Positions 27,436-36,279 of a stretch of 64,000 nt of DNA are shown piece by piece; the stretch's first letter is position 1; every line of letters begins with the position of its first letter. Origin of the DNA: UMGS1958 sp045542415. Its GTDB lineage: Bacteria; Bacillota; Clostridia; UBA1381. The notes under the pieces are model-generated. The model was not told where the DNA came from. It searched no databases and saw only the letters and a program-made list of their open reading frames with translations. The DNA is taken from positions 133,768 through 197,767 of the forward strand of contig JAZQKZ010000070.1 of NCBI GenBank assembly GCA_045542415.1. Reading direction: 5' to 3'. Made by a program: the position numbers and the translations under genes.

Positions 27436-27464
27436 ATTATATCACATACCATCTTTATTGTCAA
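27436..27464 (-). promoter_or_regulatory. Sigma-A promoter of fprA
   Basis: On the minus strand TTGACA (27464-27459) and TATAAT (27441-27436) match consensus perfectly, with a 17-nt spacer. Confidence 0.9.
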
Positions 27465-27511
27465 CACCAATGATTTAATCATTTTTTCTTTCATATATGA
27501 ATATCTTATTT

Positions 27512-27538
27512 TTATTATGCTAATTATAAACATAATAA
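27512..27538. promoter_or_regulatory. Palindrome in the fprA-adhE divergent region
   Basis: TTATTATG (27512-27519) pairs with CATAATAA (27531-27538) around an 11-nt AT-rich centre. It lies in the 334-bp gap between two divergent promoters and could be an operator. The surrounding DNA is very AT-rich, so chance is possible. The rest of the gap holds the two promoters and the Rex-like site. Confidence 0.35.
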
Positions 27539-27629
27539 AAAGCTGTAGCTAAAAGGTATTTTTTACTATTTCTGTGCAAATTCTATAAAATACGCATGGA
27601 TTGTTAAAAAAATATCAGTTAATATTTTT

Positions 27630-27647
27630 TTGTTAAAAGATTGACAA
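27630..27647 (+). promoter_or_regulatory. Rex-like operator overlapping the adhE -35
   Basis: TTGTTAA-AAGA-TTGACAA matches the Rex consensus TTGTTAA-N4-TTAACAA at 13 of 14 fixed positions. Its right half is the -35 hexamer of the adhE promoter. Rex is the NADH/NAD-sensing repressor of fermentation genes in Gram-positive bacteria, and adhE is a classical target. Binding here would block RNA polymerase until NADH rises. Confidence 0.8.
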
Positions 27648-27669
27648 AGAAATAGTCATGTGCTATACT
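27641..27669 (+). promoter_or_regulatory. Sigma-A promoter of adhE
   Basis: TTGACA (27641-27646) and TATACT (27664-27669) have a 17-nt spacer. The ATG is at 27730, with AGAAAGGA upstream. Confidence 0.88.
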
Positions 27670-27729
27670 TTAACTACAGTCAGATTGACAATATTTTATC
27701 AAAGTACAGTAATAGAAAGGATATATATT

Positions 27730-30327
27730 ATGGAAAAATATTTAGTTGACAGTGTTGAAACTCTTGAAAAAAAGCTTGCGGAAATCCGTGAAGCACAGAA
27801 GAAGTTTGCAACCTATACTCAGGAGCAGGTGGATGCTATTTTCAAAGCAGCCGCACTTGCCGCAAATCACGCTCGCATCCCCCTCGCCAAGATGGCAGTT
27901 GAAGAAACAGGAATGGGCATCGTTGAGGATAAGGTGATAAAGAACAATTACGCAGCTGAGCATATCTACAATAAGTACAAGAACGAAAAAACCTGCGGAG
28001 TTATTGAAGAGGATGCAGCTTTTGGTATTAAAAAGATTGCTAATCCGATCGGTGTAATTGCAGCGGTAATTCCTACTACAAATCCGACCTCAACAGCAAT
28101 TTTCAAGACACTTATTTCATTAAAAACAAGAAACGGTATCATTATAAGCCCACACCCGAGAGCTAAAAAATGTACTGTAGAGGCTGCAAGAATTGTACTT
28201 GAAGCAGCAGTCAAGGCAGGCGCTCCCGAGGGAATCATCGGTTGGATAGATGTACCGTCACTCGACATGACAAACCTCGTCATGAAAGAGGCTGACTGCA
28301 TTTTGGCAACAGGCGGTCCCGGCATGGTTAAAGCAGCGTACTCATCAGGTAAGCCGGCATTAGGTGTCGGTGCAGGTAACACTCCCGCTATAATCGATTC
28401 AACAGCCGATATCAAGCAGGCTGTAAATTCGATTATTCATTCAAAGACATTTGATAACGGTATGATTTGTGCATCTGAGCAGAGTGTTATTGCTCATAAG
28501 GACGTTTATACTGCCGTAAAGAAAGAGTTTGAATACAGAGGCTGTTATTTCCTCAACAAAGACGAAACAGAGAAAATAAGAAAAACCATCATAATTAACG
28601 GTGCATTGAATGCTAAAATTGTAGGTCAAAAAGCCCACGCAATAGCAGAGCTTGCCGGAATCAGTGTTCCCGAAAGCACAAAAATTCTTATCGGCGAGGT
28701 TGAAAGCGTTGATATCAGCGAGGAATTTGCTCACGAAAAGCTTTCACCGGTGCTTGCAATGTACAAGGCAAAGGATTTTGAAGACGCACTCACAAAGGCT
28801 GAACAGTTAATTGCCGACGGCGGTTACGGACATACCGCATCAGTATATCTCAATGCAACTACCGAGCAGGATAAGATAAGCTTATTTGGCGAGAGAATGA
28901 AAACCTGCCGTATTCTTGTTAATACTCCCTCATCACACGGCGGCATCGGTGATCTTTATAACTTCAAGCTTGCTCCGTCACTAACTCTCGGATGCGGTTC
29001 ATGGGGCGGTAATTCAGTTTCAGAAAACGTAGGAATTAAACATTTAATCAATATAAAAACAGTTGCCGAGAGGAGAGAAAATATGCTTTGGTTCAGAGCA
29101 CCTGAAAAGGTATATATAAAGAAAGGCTGTCTCCCGGTTGCTCTTGGCGAGTTAGGAGACGAATTAGGAAAGAAAAAGGCATTTATCGTAACAGATGAGT
29201 TCTTATACAAGAACGGTTATGCAAACAACATCACCGACAGACTTGACGAGATGGGTATTACACATAAGACCTTCTTCAATGTTGCCCCCGACCCGTCACT
29301 TGCATGTGCAAAAGAGGGTGCGGCCGAAATGGCAGCATTTGAGCCTGATGTTATTATCGCTTTAGGCGGCGGCTCTGCAATGGACGCAGCTAAGATTATG
29401 TGGGTACTTTATGAGCATCCGGAGGTTGACTTCCTTGATATGGCAATGCGTTTTATTGATATCAGAAAGCGTGTATATACCTTCCCGCACATGGGTGACA
29501 AAGCAATGTTCATCGCAGTCCCGACATCAGCCGGAACAGGCTCGGAGGTTACACCGTTTGCTGTTATTACAGACGAATCAACAGGCATCAAATATCCGCT
29601 GGCTGATTATGAGCTTATGCCGGATATGGCTATTGTCGATGCAGACCTTATGATGAATATGCCCAAGGGACTCACTTCAGCATCAGGTATTGACGCACTC
29701 ACACACGCTCTTGAAGCCTATGCTTCAATTATGGCTACGGAATTCACTGACGGTCTTGCATTAAAAGCAATTTCAACAATCTTTGACTATCTCCCTGCTG
29801 CATATAATGAGGGTAGTGCAAACCCCAAGGCAAGAGAAAAAATGGCACACGCATCAACAATGGCAGGTATGGCATTCGCAAATGCATTCTTAGGCTTATG
29901 TCACTCAATGGCTCATAAGCTCGGTGCATTCCACCACCTTCCGCACGGAGTTGCAAATGCACTTCTTATAACAGAAATACTGCGTTATAACGCTGTTGAA
30001 TCACCCACAAAGATGGGCACCTTCTCTCAGTACGATCATCCTCATACATTGGAGCGTTATGCTGAAATTGCTGATTTCCTCCGTTTAGGCGGAAAAACCG
30101 ATGAAGAAAAGCTCGAAAAGCTTTGTGAAAAAATCGAAGAAATCAAAGAAATGGTCGGTATCAAAGCAACTATCAGGGACTATGGCATAGATGAAAAGGA
30201 CTTCCTCGAAACACTTGATGAAATGACCGAGATGGCATTTGACGACCAGTGTACAGGTGCAAATCCGAGATATCCGCTTATGAGTGAGATTAAGGACATC
30301 TATCTCAAAGCTTATTATGGAAAATAA
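27730..30327 (+). CDS. adhE: Bifunctional acetaldehyde-CoA/alcohol dehydrogenase
   Basis: AdhE reduces acetyl-CoA to ethanol through acetaldehyde and recycles two NADH. The 865 residues comprise an N-terminal CoA-acylating aldehyde dehydrogenase (about 1-440), with the nucleophile in NGMICASEQSVI (Cys near 248). An iron-dependent alcohol dehydrogenase (about 450-865) follows, with GGGSAMDAAKIMW and the metal region HALEAYAS / LGLCHSMAHKLGAFHHLPHG. The ATG at 27730 is used; a longer frame begins within the promoter. The protein normally forms spirosome filaments. Regulation by Rex is predicted. Confidence 0.97.
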   Translation: MEKYLVDSVETLEKKLAEIREAQKKFATYTQEQVDAIFKAAALAANHARIPLAKMAVEETGMGIVEDKVIKNNYAAEHIYNKYKNEKTCGVIEEDAAFGIKKIANPIGVIAAVIPTTNPTSTAIFKTLISLKTRNGIIISPHPRAKKCTVEAARIVLEAAVKAGAPEGIIGWIDVPSLDMTNLVMKEADCILATGGPGMVKAAYSSGKPALGVGAGNTPAIIDSTADIKQAVNSIIHSKTFDNGMICASEQSVIAHKDVYTAVKKEFEYRGCYFLNKDETEKIRKTIIINGALNAKIVGQKAHAIAELAGISVPESTKILIGEVESVDISEEFAHEKLSPVLAMYKAKDFEDALTKAEQLIADGGYGHTASVYLNATTEQDKISLFGERMKTCRILVNTPSSHGGIGDLYNFKLAPSLTLGCGSWGGNSVSENVGIKHLINIKTVAERRENMLWFRAPEKVYIKKGCLPVALGELGDELGKKKAFIVTDEFLYKNGYANNITDRLDEMGITHKTFFNVAPDPSLACAKEGAAEMAAFEPDVIIALGGGSAMDAAKIMWVLYEHPEVDFLDMAMRFIDIRKRVYTFPHMGDKAMFIAVPTSAGTGSEVTPFAVITDESTGIKYPLADYELMPDMAIVDADLMMNMPKGLTSASGIDALTHALEAYASIMATEFTDGLALKAISTIFDYLPAAYNEGSANPKAREKMAHASTMAGMAFANAFLGLCHSMAHKLGAFHHLPHGVANALLITEILRYNAVESPTKMGTFSQYDHPHTLERYAEIADFLRLGGKTDEEKLEKLCEKIEEIKEMVGIKATIRDYGIDEKDFLETLDEMTEMAFDDQCTGANPRYPLMSEIKDIYLKAYYGK

Positions 30328-30372
30328 TGTTTAAAAAATAAAATTTACGGTTATATATAATACAGAGAATGC

Positions 30373-30391
30373 GGGAGGATTTAATCCTCCC
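30373..30391 (+). other. Hairpin between adhE and the next gene
   Basis: GGGAGGATT pairs with AATCCTCCC in a 19-base, near-perfect palindrome. No U-run follows, so it more likely processes or stabilises the transcript than ends it. Confidence 0.45.
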
Positions 30392-30418
30392 TACTCTGAC
30401 TGAAAGGAGTAAGGATTT

Positions 30419-31168
30419 ATGAAATTAGAAACAGTAATTGCACAGCGTAAGGACAAAAAAGTTTACCGTGACGGTAACCTTGCCATCAAGGTATTTGACG
30501 AAAACTATAACACAGCCGATGTTCTTAACGAGGCTTTAAATACAGCAAGAATTGAAGAGACGGGGTTAAATATCCCAAAAATCCATGAAGTAACCAAGAT
30601 TGACGGAAAATGGGCTATTATAACCGATTTTATCGAGGGAAAAACTCTTACACAGCTTATGGAGGAGAATCCCGACAAGGAGGATGAATATCTTAATCTT
30701 TTTGTTGATACACAGATTGAAATCCAGAATAAGTCATGTCCCCTGCTGACTAAAATTCACGATAAAATGCACAGAAAAATCATGGGGACAGGACTCGACG
30801 CAACAGTTCGCTATGACCTTCATACGCGTCTTGACGGTATGAAGAAGCATAAGAAGGTATGTCACGGCGACTACAATCCGTCAAATGTCATCATTTCACC
30901 GGACGGTACTCCCTACATCCTTGACTGGGCACACGCCACACAGGGCAACGCTTCTGAAGATGTTGCAAGAACATATCTTTTATTCGTTCTTGCCGGTAAG
31001 GAGGAGCTTGCAAAGAAGTATATCAAGCTTTTCTGCAAGAAAACCGATACTGCAATACAGTATGTACAGTCATGGTTCCCGATTGTTGCGGCTTCACAGC
31101 TTGTGAAAAACCGTGCCGAGGAGCGCGAGCTTCTTGAAAGCTGGATTAATGTTGTTGATTATGAATAA
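30419..31168 (+). CDS. Phosphotransferase-fold (APH/choline kinase-like) protein
   Basis: This 249-residue protein has the aminoglycoside-phosphotransferase kinase fold. VCHGDYNPSNVII (about 141-153) is the catalytic loop with Asp, and ILDWAHATQGNASEDVARTY (about 161-180) gives the metal-binding D-W. An N-terminal nucleotide-binding lobe contains AIKVFDE. Such proteins phosphorylate small alcohols or sugars; aminoglycoside resistance should not be assumed. AAAGGAG precedes the ATG. It follows adhE by 91 nt and ends at a strong terminator, so it may share the adhE transcript. Confidence 0.8.
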   Translation: MKLETVIAQRKDKKVYRDGNLAIKVFDENYNTADVLNEALNTARIEETGLNIPKIHEVTKIDGKWAIITDFIEGKTLTQLMEENPDKEDEYLNLFVDTQIEIQNKSCPLLTKIHDKMHRKIMGTGLDATVRYDLHTRLDGMKKHKKVCHGDYNPSNVIISPDGTPYILDWAHATQGNASEDVARTYLLFVLAGKEELAKKYIKLFCKKTDTAIQYVQSWFPIVAASQLVKNRAEERELLESWINVVDYE

Positions 31169-31175
31169 ATTTCAG

Positions 31176-31209
31176 ACCGCCGCACAAAAGTGCGGCGGTT
31201 TTGGCTTTT
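31176..31209. terminator. Rho-independent terminator
   Basis: The 10-bp perfect GC-rich stem ACCGCCGCAC (31176-31185 with 31190-31199) has an AAAA loop and a T-rich tail. It lies between converging genes. Confidence 0.88.
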
Positions 31210-32710
31210 ATTTAGCTATTGTTATATGTGTACTATATGTTTCTCTTTTATCCCTTCCGTTAACCGTAATTTTGTATTCTCCCGGAGATAACGAAAGTAT
31301 TTCATTAAAGTTGTTATTATCATCAATATCTAATTGATATCTTTCATAAAGTTTATATCCATAGACACCCTCTATAATTGGAATTTCATTCTTTTTTAAT
31401 ACCTCAATACTTAACTTTTGTGATAGCGCACCGGTTCCATACCCCGGAAAGCTTATGCTATTGCAAAGCGGACGCATCGTTTCCGGTTCCCATAAATATG
31501 CTGATAATTCACCAGAATACCATTCTTCACTGTCATAAGATTGAGTTATGTACTCTTTTACATCTATCGCTGCAAACCCATCAACCGTAGTTATATTAAA
31601 GCTCTTATATAATTCCCCTCTGCCACTATATCCCTCATCTTCTTCAAGCTTGTTCTTCTTGATTATCAGTTTTGCATTTTCAAGCGGGGTTTGCGAATAT
31701 ATAAGTAACTTTTCCTCATAATTGTCATAATTATCATAATCCATATATGTTCCATTTAAAAATTCTTTTTTCACCGGAGATATGGCTCCGGCAATTTTTA
31801 TTTCAGCAACTCCGTTTTCTCCGACAGTAATGATCTCTTCATTTTCCGGACAATCAGACATTGCAAACATGCCTTTTGAATTGTATAAAATATTAGATAT
31901 ATCAGAATTACTGTCTATCTCATTCCATTTTTCTTCTGTAGCCTCATAAAACACATGAACAAGATTGTCACAGCCTAAAAATACATCACTTCCAATTTCA
32001 GTTACAGTATCCGGAATTGTAATATCTTTAAGCATGGTACAATTACTAAAAGTATTGTCATTTATTTTTTGCAGCTTATCCGGTAAATAAATATATTCCA
32101 AAGCAGAACATTCCGAAAAAGCCGATTTCCCTATTTCAGTCGCAGTGTTTTCAAATGTCACAAGCTGAAGTGACGAACAGCCCTTAAAGGTGTTTTCCTC
32201 AATTTTTGTTACCTCTTCAGGAATCCTGATATTTGTAAGCTTTGAGCAATCCTTAAAGGCACTCTCCCCTATCATTTCAAGAGTGCTTATAAACACTGCA
32301 TCCGTCATTGCTTCACAACCCTCGAAAGCACTCGCTTTAATTTCTGTTATTCCATATGTAAGCGTTATAACCTCAAGATTATTGTTCCCCTTAAACGCAC
32401 CCTCACCTATAACCTTTACCTCTTCGGGAATTATGTAAGAGGTCTTGTCCTTATCCTGCGGATAGTACAGGAGCTCTGTTTTGTCTTTGTTGAACAGTAC
32501 ACCATCTACCGATGCGAAATACTCGTTTTCTGCGTCAACCACAATTCCTTTCAGACTTTCACATACATAAAATGTACTAACATCAATTACTGATACATCC
32601 TTGCCAATTTGCAGACTTGTTGCGTTTTTGTCCGTCTGTATCTGCGCAGACACACTGAACGGCATAAGTAACAATGTACTCAATACTGATAATATCGCTT
32701 CCTTTTTCAT
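31208..32710 (-). CDS. Secreted BspA-type leucine-rich-repeat protein
   Basis: The 500 residues start with a signal peptide (about 1-22, cleavage after VSA). About seven LRR_5/BspA repeats of 22-24 residues span about 70-270, of the pattern IGESAFKDCSKLTNIRIPEEVTKI and IGKSAFSECSALEYIYLPD (each broken here at repeat borders). A C-terminal region (about 285-500) of beta-rich sequence without a known motif follows. Such proteins bind host or microbial surfaces; there is no LPXTG or S-layer anchor. The ribosome site is AGGAGG. Confidence 0.87.
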   Translation of the reverse strand: MKKEAILSVLSTLLLMPFSVSAQIQTDKNATSLQIGKDVSVIDVSTFYVCESLKGIVVDAENEYFASVDGVLFNKDKTELLYYPQDKDKTSYIIPEEVKVIGEGAFKGNNNLEVITLTYGITEIKASAFEGCEAMTDAVFISTLEMIGESAFKDCSKLTNIRIPEEVTKIEENTFKGCSSLQLVTFENTATEIGKSAFSECSALEYIYLPDKLQKINDNTFSNCTMLKDITIPDTVTEIGSDVFLGCDNLVHVFYEATEEKWNEIDSNSDISNILYNSKGMFAMSDCPENEEIITVGENGVAEIKIAGAISPVKKEFLNGTYMDYDNYDNYEEKLLIYSQTPLENAKLIIKKNKLEEDEGYSGRGELYKSFNITTVDGFAAIDVKEYITQSYDSEEWYSGELSAYLWEPETMRPLCNSISFPGYGTGALSQKLSIEVLKKNEIPIIEGVYGYKLYERYQLDIDDNNNFNEILSLSPGEYKITVNGRDKRETYSTHITIAK

Positions 32711-32748
32711 GTTTAAATACCTCCTTAAAATTTATATTCATATATATG

Positions 32749-32944
32749 ACGCACAGACTTGCATTTTTTATTCACTTTTTTAAAAAAATTTAATAAAAAA
32801 ATGCGTCGCCGAAGCAACGCACTAAAAACGCAGCTTCGATTTATGCTGCCACGCAATTCATTCCGACATAGGTATGATAATCAAAGCCTACATTTTTTAA
32901 CTAACGTAAGCCTATGTCGAAAAAAAATATTAAATTGCGTGGCA
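32749..32944. repeat. Island of inverted repeats between the LRR gene and lon
   Basis: The 348-bp divergent gap holds three structures. The first (about 32749-32807) has GACGCA and TGCGTC at its ends and a long A/T stem, GCATTTTTTATT with AATAAAAAAATGC. The second (about 32811-32838) has GAAGC with GCTTC and TGCGT with ACGCA. The third (32847-32944) is a 98-bp imperfect palindrome with outer arms TGCCACGCAATT/AATTGCGTGGCA and inner arms CGACATAGG/CCTATGTCG. It may be a MITE remnant or a structured RNA; no coding frame with a ribosome site is seen. Confidence 0.7.
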
Positions 32945-32997
32945 ACTATATTATATCACACCCCCTCGAATTTGTCTATAACTTTTTTATTTTTTCC

Positions 32998-33026
32998 TTG
33001 ACCAAACCGCAAAAACATAGTATAAT
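32998..33026 (+). promoter_or_regulatory. Sigma-A promoter of lon
   Basis: TTGACC (32998-33003) and TATAAT (33021-33026) have a 17-nt spacer. No CIRCE or CtsR-type repeat is visible nearby. Confidence 0.82.
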
Positions 33027-33058
33027 AAAATAAGATTACTATACGAGGTGAATACATT

Positions 33059-35383
33059 TTGAAGAAATACAGTTCGGAAAAGCTTTCCCTGCTTCCGGTT
33101 ATACCCACAAGAGGGATTGTAATGTTTCCGCATAATAATATGAACTTTGACATCGGACGTGATATTTCAAAAAAGGCTCTTGAAGAAGCCTCCAAATCAC
33201 ATACCGATATTTTTATAGTATGTCAGAGAAATCCCGAGGACGAAAGCGTCAGCTCCGATTCACTTTATTCTGTCGGAACAATCGCACGGATTAGCCAGGT
33301 TATGCATATGCCCGATAATGTTACAAGGATTATCGCTACCGGCATCAGACGCGGAATCATCCGTGAAATACATTCAACAGCTCCTTATGTCCGTGCGGCA
33401 ATCGAAGAAATTGATGATTTCTATTCATCACCCGGTCCGCTTCAGACGGCATATATTAATAACCTTAAAAGCTCATTCAGGGAATATTTTTCTTCTAACC
33501 CCAGACTTAATGCTGATAATTTCATGCATGTTATGGCAATAAATAATATCAGCGTACTTACCGACACTGTTGCTTCGGTACTTGACTGTGAATTTGATAT
33601 AAAGCAAAGCTTCCTTGATGAGCTTGATCCGTACAAGCGCTGCGAAAAGCTTGATATTGCAGTAAAGGAAAGATTGCAGATATTAAAGCTTGAAAGAAAA
33701 ATTTCGCAAAAGGTCAAGGCAAACATAGACAAAAATCAACATGAATACTACCTTCGTGAGCAAATGAAGGTCATATCCGAGGAGCTTGGTGAAAAGGATG
33801 GCGCACTTAAAGATGCTGAGGAATTCAGAGCAAGAATCAAAAATGCCAACATCACCGGCGACAGTGCCGAAAAGCTGTTAAAGGAAGTGGCACGCTTTGA
33901 GCATATGCCTACCAATTCTCCGGAAAGCAACATCATACGCAGCTACCTTGAAACAGTTCTTGATATGCCCTGGAACAAAAAATCCGAAGAAACCTTTGAC
34001 ATAAATGACGCACGCAATATACTCAATGAGGATCATTACGGTCTTGAAAAGGTCAAGGACAGAGTTCTTGAATATCTTGCTGTCCGTCATTTCACAAAAG
34101 GCAAGGTCGGTACGGTGCTTTGCTTTGCAGGTCCTCCGGGAGTCGGCAAAACTTCGGTTGCAAAGTCCATTGCTCGGGCATTAAACAGAAAATATGTAAG
34201 AATTTCTCTTGGCGGCATCCATGACGAGGCAGACATCCGAGGTCACAGAAAGACATATCTCGGTGCTATGGAGGGTCGTATCATGGCTGCGATGAAAGAA
34301 GCAAAGGTTTCCAATCCGCTCATTCTTCTTGACGAGATTGACAAGATGGGCGTTGATTATAAAGGCGACCCCTCAGCCGCACTTCTGGAGGTGCTTGACT
34401 ATGAGCAGAACTCTACATTCAGAGACCATTATATTGAAGTGCCTTTCGATTTATCGCAGGTATTGTTTATAACAACCGCAAATTCACTTGAAACTGTTTC
34501 CCGTCCCCTGCTTGACAGAATGGAAATAATCGAGCTTTCGGGATATACTGCATTCGAAAAGTTTAATATCACAAAGCAGTATCTTGTGAAGAAGTCACTT
34601 GACAAAAACGGTTTAACACCCGGCCAGGTAAAGATTGACGATAATGCTATCAATGACATAATTGAATACTATACCCGTGAAGCCGGAGTGCGTAAGCTTG
34701 AACAGCAAATCGGTACACTTTGCCGTAAGGCAGCAAGGAATATCCTCGAAAACGGAAAGAAATCAGTTCGTGTGACAAGAAAAAATCTTACCGATTATCT
34801 CGGCAAGCACCGCTACCACTTCGATATGATGAATGATACCGCACAGGTTGGTATAGCACGAGGTCTTGCGTGGACAGCTGTCGGCGGAGATACTTTATCT
34901 ATTGAGGTAAATGTTATGGACGGCACAGGAAAGATTGAACTCACCGGAAAATTAGGCGACGTTATGAAAGAAAGTGCAATGACTGCAATAAGCTACATTC
35001 GTTCCGTTGGTGCAGATTACGGCGTTGACGGTGAATTCTACAAAAACAAGGATATTCATATCCATGTCCCGGAGGGTGCAGTTCCGAAAGATGGTCCAAG
35101 TGCCGGAATCACTATGGCTACTGCCGTTATTTCCGCACTTACCGACAAAGCAGTACGCAATGATGTTGCAATGACGGGTGAAATCACATTACGAGGACGT
35201 GTTCTTCCTATCGGTGGACTTAAGGAAAAATCACTTGCGGCATATCGTGCAGGTATCCGCACAGTTATTATTCCTTATGGTAATAAAGCTGATATTGACG
35301 ATATACCAAAAGACATTGCAGACGAAATCAAATTCATCCCCGTAAAACACGTTAATGAGGTCTGGGATATTGCAATCCGATAA
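33059..35383 (+). CDS. lon: ATP-dependent protease Lon
   Basis: Lon is the cytosolic AAA+ protease that removes damaged and regulatory proteins. The 774 residues comprise a LonN substrate domain (about 10-200) and a coiled linker. The AAA+ module follows, with GPPGVGKTS (about 356-364) and LILLDEIDKMG (about 420-430). The protease domain has the catalytic Ser in KDGPSAGITMA (near 680) and the Lys in GGLKEKSLAAYRAG (near 722). It starts with TTG, with CGAGGTGA 8 nt upstream, and no better ATG exists. A strong terminator follows. Confidence 0.97.
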   Translation: MKKYSSEKLSLLPVIPTRGIVMFPHNNMNFDIGRDISKKALEEASKSHTDIFIVCQRNPEDESVSSDSLYSVGTIARISQVMHMPDNVTRIIATGIRRGIIREIHSTAPYVRAAIEEIDDFYSSPGPLQTAYINNLKSSFREYFSSNPRLNADNFMHVMAINNISVLTDTVASVLDCEFDIKQSFLDELDPYKRCEKLDIAVKERLQILKLERKISQKVKANIDKNQHEYYLREQMKVISEELGEKDGALKDAEEFRARIKNANITGDSAEKLLKEVARFEHMPTNSPESNIIRSYLETVLDMPWNKKSEETFDINDARNILNEDHYGLEKVKDRVLEYLAVRHFTKGKVGTVLCFAGPPGVGKTSVAKSIARALNRKYVRISLGGIHDEADIRGHRKTYLGAMEGRIMAAMKEAKVSNPLILLDEIDKMGVDYKGDPSAALLEVLDYEQNSTFRDHYIEVPFDLSQVLFITTANSLETVSRPLLDRMEIIELSGYTAFEKFNITKQYLVKKSLDKNGLTPGQVKIDDNAINDIIEYYTREAGVRKLEQQIGTLCRKAARNILENGKKSVRVTRKNLTDYLGKHRYHFDMMNDTAQVGIARGLAWTAVGGDTLSIEVNVMDGTGKIELTGKLGDVMKESAMTAISYIRSVGADYGVDGEFYKNKDIHIHVPEGAVPKDGPSAGITMATAVISALTDKAVRNDVAMTGEITLRGRVLPIGGLKEKSLAAYRAGIRTVIIPYGNKADIDDIPKDIADEIKFIPVKHVNEVWDIAIR

Positions 35384-35386
35384 ACT

Positions 35387-35421
35387 AAAGATGGCACACC
35401 TTTTCAGGTGTGCCATCTTTT
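35387..35421. terminator. Bidirectional terminator after lon
   Basis: The 14-bp perfect stem AAAGATGGCACACC (35387-35400) pairs with GGTGTGCCATCTTT (35407-35420), with a 6-nt loop, between converging genes. Confidence 0.9.
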
Positions 35422-35424
35422 CAG

Positions 35425-36162
35425 TCAATCCTGTTTAAACTTTTTACCCTTTGCAATTACAGTCATACCGAATACCGGCAACTGTGCCATTCTTCCGGCT
35501 CTCTGCGGCTCCTTGCATAAACGGTAGAACCATTCAAGTCCTGTCTTGCAGAAAAACTCCGGTGCTCGCTGTGCTGTGCCTGCAAATACGTCAAGGCTTC
35601 CGCCAATTCCCATTGCTACTTTTACATTTAGCTCGTCACGATGTGAATTTATCCATTTTTCCTGCTTAGGTGCGCCAAGACATACAAAGATAATATCTGC
35701 GCCTGAATTGTTAATCTGTTCAACAATTTCCGGCTCATCCTCCGGCTTGAAATAGCCGTTTCGTGTCCCCGCAATTTTCAATCCCGGATACTTTTCCTTA
35801 AGCTTCTTTTCCGCCATTTCGGCTACTCCCGGCTTGCCGCCAAAAAGGAACAGCGAATGGTCTGTATAATTTATTTTCTCTAAAACCTTGCATGCGATAT
35901 CATAGCCTGCTGCTCTTTCCTTTATCGGCTTCTTTAAAATTCTTGAAGCATACACCACGCCGATTCCATCTGCCGTCAGCATTGATGCATTATTTAAAAT
36001 CTCTGCAAATTCCTCATCCTTATATGCCGCCATGATTATTTCCGAGTTCGGAGTAAACACGTCATGGAAACCGTCCTCGTTGAGGAAGTCCATAATCTTA
36101 TCCGCTGCTTCGGGAATAGTTACCATATCAACCTTTACACCAAGTATATTAACCTTTTCCAT
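35425..36162 (-). CDS. WecG/TagA/CpsF-family glycosyltransferase
   Basis: These GT26 enzymes add N-acetylmannosamine(-uronic) residues to lipid-linked precursors of teichoic acid or surface polysaccharide. The 245-residue length is typical. TPNSEIIMAA (about 38-47), LTADGIGVVYASRIL (about 61-75), LFLFGGKPGVAE and the conserved FVCLGAPKQEKWI (about 153-165) are all present. No other wall-polymer genes are next to it. A consensus promoter lies upstream. Confidence 0.92.
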   Translation of the reverse strand: MEKVNILGVKVDMVTIPEAADKIMDFLNEDGFHDVFTPNSEIIMAAYKDEEFAEILNNASMLTADGIGVVYASRILKKPIKERAAGYDIACKVLEKINYTDHSLFLFGGKPGVAEMAEKKLKEKYPGLKIAGTRNGYFKPEDEPEIVEQINNSGADIIFVCLGAPKQEKWINSHRDELNVKVAMGIGGSLDVFAGTAQRAPEFFCKTGLEWFYRLCKEPQRAGRMAQLPVFGMTVIAKGKKFKQD

Positions 36163-36201
36163 TATTACACCTCATTTTTCTTTTATTGGTATTATATCCA
36201 T

Positions 36202-36230
36202 ATTATAACACATCATTCACATTAAGTCAA
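36202..36230 (-). promoter_or_regulatory. Sigma-A promoter of the WecG/TagA gene
   Basis: On the minus strand TTGACT (36230-36225) and TATAAT (36207-36202) have a 17-nt spacer. Confidence 0.85.
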
Positions 36231-36235
36231 ACATT

Positions 36236-36268
36236 TTAAAAGGAGCTGTCACACAATATGACAGCTCC
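36236..36268 (-). terminator. Rho-independent terminator of citrate synthase
   Basis: GGAGCTGTC (36242-36250) pairs with GACAGCTCC (36260-36268). On the minus strand TTTTAAAA follows. Confidence 0.8.
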
Positions 36269-36279
36269 AAAAAAAATAA

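Noticed and set aside
30419..31168. Aminoglycoside resistance gene
   Set aside because: Only the general kinase-fold motifs match; the context (downstream of adhE) and length do not support a resistance role.
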